The translations under genes and the position numbers were made by a program. From Trichosphaerium sp. ATCC 40318 (lineage: Eukaryota > Discosea > Flabellinia > Trichosidae), in contig JALMLS010000420.1 in NCBI GenBank assembly GCA_038496445.1, positions 248,001-312,000 of the forward strand: 64,000 nucleotides of DNA, read 5' to 3'. The notes under the pieces were generated by a model. The model was not told the DNA's origin, did no database searches, and saw nothing but the letters and a program-made list of their open reading frames with translations. Shown piece by piece: positions 58,777-64,000 of the stretch (its first letter is position 1; each line of letters opens with the position of its first letter).

Positions 58777-59188
58777 ATGGTCAAGGTATCGGATATTGAT
58801 TTATTTAAAAAAAGCACTGCAAAGCAAAAAATAGCTTGCAAGTGTATGCACAAAGACAAGGTTTTCTGCGTATTTTAATTTGTCAATGTGGTCTGATTTG
58901 ATTTGTTTAGGACCTATTGGATTTCCTACACACGTGATATCTTTGATGTCGGATTCAGAACATAGATGGGTTATGGGTAGATCAAGTAAGAAGATGTCAA
59001 AAGACCAAGTTCGTTTGGTTGCTAGTGGTGCAAAAGCAAAAATCAAGGTGCCTTGCTTTGCTGTTGGCAAAGAAAAGCTTGTTTCGTTTGCCAGGTTACT
59101 TGCTCCTTTTGTATCTATTACACCACGTGATAAAAAGAAAACTTTTGGGACAGATCTAAGGACTTTCAAAGCTGAAGAACTTGTATAA
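58777..59188 (+). CDS. Unrecognised small basic protein
   Basis: A possible first exon at 58777 (MVKVSDIDLFKKSTAKQKIA). The certain last exon begins after an acceptor near 58909 and reads GPIGFPTHVISLM, then SSKKMSKDQVRLVASGAKAK, VGKEKLVSFARLLAPFVSI and ends TFKAEELV at 59188. The I-x-x-P-x-H-V start faintly recalls a CRIB motif but the second half is missing, so I do not call it. The phase between the two exons is not exact with the obvious donor. Convergent with TAF1 (stop at 59400) across a T-rich 211-bp spacer. Confidence 0.45.
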
Positions 59189-59399
59189 AAAATCAATAAA
59201 ACCAACACTGTTAATCATGTTTTTAAGATAAGGATGGCTAAACCAATTGTATACCGAAAAACTTCGTGTTGCAATTTTTTTTTATTTTGTTTTTTGTTGT
59301 TTTTGGGTTTTTTCAATTTTTTCATTTTAGAATACATTTTTTTTGTTTGGTTTTTTTTTGTTTGGTTTATGTTTTGGGCATGATTTAGTTTTTTGTGTT

Positions 59400-62300
59400 T
59401 TAATTGTTTTTTGGTAAGCGCAAGTTAAGTTTCTTGAACTGGAAAGGCACAGGTGGTTTAACAAGCCTCATAGCAACAGGTTCCAAATCAGGTGCATCTG
59501 TATGAACACCATTCATTGCCCTTGGAGGAATACCATTTCCATTAGAAGCAGATCTTGGCCTTGTTGTTGTTGTTCGAGTATGATCTTCTGTTCGCCTTTC
59601 AGCAGGCATTGAAGATCTCTTACGCTTTTTAGAGCTGCTTGAAGATCGTTTAGGCATCTTAGATGAAACATGCAAGTCAACATGTCGTGTAAGCGGATCT
59701 GGGAGTTTATCATAAAAGAGGGACTTGTCAATGTTTATATTCTTAGATGACGACGTCTTTCTCCTCTTATGAGGTCTGCTAGACTTGTGTGACTTTGTCT
59801 AAGAACACGTAAGCGCAAAATACGATAAAAAGAAGCAAAAAGAAGGCTGAGGTTCAAAGACTAAGACGTACCTTAGCAGCAGAGGGCAAAGTTGTCTCTG
59901 TTGGTACAATAGGTACTGGAGCTGCGCTTGGCGCAGTTTGAGGTGCAGGAGCTGGTGGTGCATCGTCTCTAGCGTTGGGTTGAACTTGATCTGTAAATCT
60001 CTTCGATATAGAGATTTTAAGACCTTTGCGACCTGCTAATCTTGCTCTTTCGAATACTGAAGGACTTTCGGGCCTAGATGGCTAAAAGAAGATAGTAAGC
60101 GGTAGAAAGGTTGTTAATTGAAACAGCGTACAACAGGTGAGGTAGGTGGTGTTTTCTTTTGACGTTCTGGAACCACTGTCTTTGCAAATGGTTGTGTCTT
60201 TTCAAGGTCCTCCTTTATCCTTGCTGCTGATTCAGCTGCTCTACTAGCCTTTGGGGTTCTAGGTATTACAGCCGAAATAGATAGTTTTAGGCCCTTATCT
60301 CTCTTAACCTTCATTTGAACAGGTTCAGCAACCTTTTCTTCTACGACTGGGGCTACTGGTACTGCTGGTTCCGGTTCTGGTACTGGTTCATCAAGAGACA
60401 TAGCAGGAACCATAGGAGAAGATTTAAGAACGGAAGCTTCATCAATAGGAACACTATAGAGTGTAAGTAGAAGAATATAACAAGGTTCTTTTGAGCGCGT
60501 AGTACCTCTTTACAAGATGTGGTCTATTAGCATCGCTATGTGATAGAGGCTTCACTACAGGTGTTGACGATAGTGCGATCTGTTCTTCAGGTTGCCAATC
60601 GTCAAAGTCGATAGGTTCATTTAGAGGAATATTACGTTTAGGTTTGTTAACCTAAGTCAAGGTAGTTAAGTACTTTACTATTAAGATGTTGATGTCTACA
60701 CGTACAACTGGGGACCAATCACCATCAGGCGCAGGAACTTGGCGTGAAGGCGTCTAGGGTTATTAGAACCAATGCTAAGAAAAAAAATAGATTGCACGTA
60801 CACGAACACGGTCTCTCTTTGGTTTTGGCTTTGGCGGTGGTCGCTTTCGCTGCACCTTTGCCTTCTTCGAGCTACGCCTTGTATTATCGCTTGGTCGCTT
60901 CACCGGTCGTCTAACAGGGGTACTAGATCTACGTGTCTTTCGTGGATGGATTGTACGCTCATGATCTCTAAACTCAGAGAGAACTTCTCTCTCATATTCA
61001 GCGATTTTAGGTCGCTAAAAAACAGCGTCAACGCAATTCATAAGTACAAAAAAAATTACCTTTTTGAGTTCTTGATTCATTATTGAGTATAACTTCTTTG
61101 CACTTGGCACAAGAGCAGGTGTGGATACTTTATAACGACCACCATTATACAAGATGCAATTATCAACCATGAGCTTGAAATCAGCCATAATCTCTTTACG
61201 TGACCTGTACTCCATTTGTTGTATACCTTCCTTTATAACACCCAAGTGAATAGGTTCTTCAACAACAGAAGCATAATCAGGCACTTGCCTAGGAGGTACA
61301 GCAGCTTGAAAAGGTCGAGACTGAAAGAAAAAAAAAAGTGAGTAAATAAAAAGACACAAAACACAGTTGGTTCAAACCAGACTTACCAATGGGTTATCCC
61401 ATACGACTTGAAGGCACTCAGCAAATAAATCTATCAATCTGACCATTGGCGAAGCATCACTACGACTTCTACGGCCTCTAGGTCTTGGATTATGCATATC
61501 TATATCTAGATCGTCCTCTTCATCTAATTCGTCATCTTCTATCTCCCACTCGCGTACTTTTCGTTTTGAAGACTGCGATTTCTTTCCAGAAAGCAATTTA
61601 GAAGATAACGTGAGTTTTGTTCCTTCGACTTTAAACCCGCTTGCAGCTTTTGGCTCTCGCTCCCTCTTTCTAGGAGCTCTTGCTGGCTTTTTAGGTTCCT
61701 CTTGGTATAGTGGACACACTCGGTTTGTTTTCATATGACCAACCATACCACAACGTCCACATTTCAACTAGAAAGGTGATAAGTTGACATAGCTTTGAAG
61801 AAAGAAAAAAAGAAAAAAAAAAGATTGAGCTCAAAAATCCGTGTCGAGGTCATTAAATAAGTTCAAAAGATATGTAAATACATACCGCTACGTTTGTTTT
61901 ACCAATAGCACCATTCAAATCACCTTCTTCAAGACGTTTAATGAGAATCTTACGATTCTCAAGATTCTTTTTGATACGTCTAACACGCTCTTGAAGTCTA
62001 CGCTTTTCTCGTCTTTTCTTAACACGATCACGCTCTTCATCCTCAGTAACACCAGGACTAATAAGAAAGTAAGTATACGCAAGCAATAAACACAAAAAAA
62101 CTGAAAGAAAAAAAATCAAAAAGCAAAAAGAAAGAACTTACCGCCATCGTCTTGCACGATGCTTATTCTGCTTATGAATGATACGTTTAATCTCATCAGG
62201 ATCCTTGATAATCTCATGAACCTCTCTTTCAGTACCATCCCGACCAATCTCCTTTCTGACTCTCTTAAGTACACGTCTACCACTCTGAATACCCTTCAAA

Positions 62301-64000
62301 AAGTCGTCCAAGTTCTTATCAGTTAATTCATTAAGAGCAGAAATATCTTGGTTTTTGAACTTTGGCCTTGACCCTGGCCTTCCAGAAGGTCCATCTTCCA
62401 TCATTGTAAGCTGTAGTAAGTCATCCATATGCTTCTTCTCGGAATCAGCATCAATCTCATCACCATCGTCACCTCCAAGAACATTCTTTAAACGTCTTGG
62501 TGCTCGTTTCTTTTTTGATTTTTTGGCTAAAGCTGAGGTAACCTCATCGAGGAACTGACTGTAATCCTCATCTTCTTCATCTTCTTCTTCAGAAGAGAAC
62601 ATAGGATCAGTCTCACTCAAAGCACGTATTTGATTATCAAAGATTGCTTGACAAGTATCATTGTATTGTTGCTGATGCATTGCAACACTTTTACGTTTAT
62701 GACGTGCGAATTTGAGCACATCTTCACGCTCTTCACCGGCTTCTTTGGCGCGGTTAGATAGGATCCTAACCATGGCAATACGATCCCAACGACCAAGTTT
62801 TGCGATAGCTGCATCTCTCATACCAAGTTCCAGCAGTACGTTACGAGCATGTTCAAGAGATAATTTACGTAAATCAGCTGATGTTCCAGTAACATTTGTC
62901 TTGGTCTTTGGTTCTTTTGTTGCACCTGTAGATGCCGTAGAGGCTTTTTGGGCCATACGGACATAACTAAAGGCTTCGCCACGCTGACCTGAAGGGTCAC
63001 CAAAACCGGTTAATTGAAGTAGACCTTTTCCACTCACAGCAGTCAAGAAATTGCTAGAAATCAACTTTGTTAGCTTCAAGTTTTTTTTCAGAAACATTAA
63101 CAAAGTACCTTGTGAGATTCCAAGGTGTGAGTTGCAGTGTCTTTAATATATACTCAGCTGATTCTTTAGAAGTGCCAGGTTTTATATCACGTTCAAAATT
63201 TTGTACACAAGTGATAAGAGCAGGTGTAACATTGTTCAAACGTTCCTATAATTAAAAAACAATTAAAACGAAGAATTGTAATAACAGACCGGTTGTAAAT
63301 CTCTATACATACCACACCAGCTTCATGAACACGCTGTATTCCCGCAGCCATAGCTTCGTATTGACATACCATCTCAGGTGATACCATACCTTGAATATCT
63401 TCCTCGGAAGGTATCTGAAAACCGGCTTTTAAAACCCAACTTCCGCTCTCATCACCACCACGTTGAAAGGTTGAACAGTACTAAAACAAATCATAAGCAA
63501 TCAGAGGAGAAGTACACGTTTTGAACTCACCTTCAGCCGTTTACGAATTGAGTTATCAGAGTTACCAGGAAAACTTTTTGAAATATCGCTAATTTTCACA
63601 GCAGGTAATGCTTTGAACTTTTGTCTGCTTTTCTTTGCTCTGAATTCGCGATAAACTCGAGCTTGAAGTCTCATTTTGATATAATCATTAGAACTACGAG
63701 AATTTGGTGCCCAGACCTACACGAGAAAAAGAGTGTAAGCAAGGAACAAAGAAAGAAAAGACACCATGAAACAGAAAAGAAAATACGTACCTCAGTGCAT
63801 GGTTGGCATTGACCAACACAGTAGACGGCTGGTATCTCTCTTATGATTATACGATCACCACTACGAACCAACAAGAAGTCTGTTTCTCTTGGTGTATGAG
63901 CAAACATTGGCGCTTTGTAAAGATTATTCTCAAGACTTTGAAGCGCAGTTCCAGGTCTTATATCACCAACAAAAGGAGACCTAACCTCAGGCTCTAAAAA
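59400..64000 (-). CDS. TAF1: TFIID subunit TAF1 (5' end beyond right edge)
   Basis: Largest TFIID subunit. The part present begins in the DUF3591 core: RPGTALQSLENNLYKAPMFA, ETDFLLVRSGDRIIIREIPA, FPGNSDNSIRKRLK, QIPSEEDIQGMVSPEMVCQY, QLTPWNLTRYF, LLQLTGFGDPSGQRGEAFSY. A long charged exon (62138-63060) is followed by the zinc knuckle KCGRCGMVGHMKTNRVCPLY, a Lys/Arg-rich region, and one bromodomain (VEEPIHLGVIKEGIQQMEYR, then ADFKLMVDNCILYNGGRY with the acetyl-lysine Asn). After it comes a Pro/Arg/Lys-rich tail and a basic end (MPKRSSSSSKKRKRSSM), stop at 59400. Only one bromodomain is seen, as in fungi and plants; animals have two. N-terminal TAND not in the window. Confidence 0.92.

Noticed and set aside
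58880-59188. CRIB (Cdc42/Rac-binding) motif
   Set aside because: Only I-x-x-P-x-H-V is present; the conserved second half (HxxHVG) is absent.
1-64000. tRNA or rRNA genes
   Set aside because: I looked for the GGTTCGA-type B box and cloverleaf context on both strands and saw none convincing; a covariance-model search would be decisive.
1-64000. Transposon or retroelement coding sequence
   Set aside because: No reverse transcriptase, integrase or transposase motif seen; the duplications carry introns and have no terminal repeats that I could find.

Overview
This is nuclear DNA of a eukaryote. Almost every recognisable gene on either strand is cut by many short introns (about 40-130 nt, GT-AG with a few GC-AG), stop codons follow the standard code, and the products are eukaryote-specific (TFIID TAF1, PRPF31, RPB11, RPA1, villin, DENN, F-box/LRR, IKS-type kinase). 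Genes are packed 50-500 bp apart, so the genome is compact. This fits a unicellular eukaryote. The IKS-type kinase is best known from fungi and, as I recall, also occurs in amoebae, but the sequence does not let me name a clade. All gene models were spliced by eye from reading frame, splice signals and family conservation, so exon edges are approximate.

Layout. 0-6.7 kb and 20.1-25.7 kb hold a multigene family of secreted or GPI-anchored surface proteins. Each has a signal peptide, a unique N-terminal region, FG-GAP/VCBS-like repeats, a Cys-rich motif and a Thr/Pro stalk. The genes are arranged head to head around a shared intergenic block of about 330 bp that occurs three times. One member is intact on each side of the block at 22.8-23.2 kb, one is a mosaic pseudogene (1.2-3.7 kb), one is a truncated 5' stub (4.0-4.6 kb), one runs off the left edge, and one relic lies far away at 40.7-41.1 kb. 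A LamG-like single-pass membrane protein (4.9-6.7 kb) sits beside them. 7.8-8.2 kb is a broken copy of the 3' end of the M14 carboxypeptidase gene at 17.6-19.9 kb.

8.3-19.9 kb is a housekeeping block: RPA1, the mitochondrial copper chaperone SCO1, an unrecognised one-TM protein, a GS-x-DxD nucleotidyltransferase, an IKS-type kinase with a hydrophobic C-terminal region, and a secreted zinc carboxypeptidase. 25.7-26.9 kb is an F-box/LRR gene without introns. 27-34.8 kb is gene-poor or holds genes I could only partly read (28.6, 29.7-31.0, 31.3-31.6 and 32.6-33.3 kb).

34.8-64 kb is dense again: an NHL/beta-propeller protein, RPB11, PRPF31, a CCDC97-like protein, an unrecognised two-TM protein, DENN and ankyrin genes (perhaps one gene), a mitochondrial-type TPR protein, villin, an Arf-like GTPase with a frameshift and an altered switch II, a glycine-zipper membrane protein, a short acidic protein, an unrecognised basic protein, and TAF1 running off the right edge. 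RPB11, PRPF31 and TAF1 work in transcription and splicing; RPA1 in DNA replication and repair; SCO1, and probably the TPR protein, in mitochondria; villin and perhaps the DENN protein in actin or trafficking; the VCBS/LamG proteins at the cell surface.

Two sequence-wide signals stand out: the palindrome CACGTG is several-fold more frequent than base composition predicts, and intron 5' ends are often GTACG, with a minor GC-AG class (GGCACG/GGCAAG).
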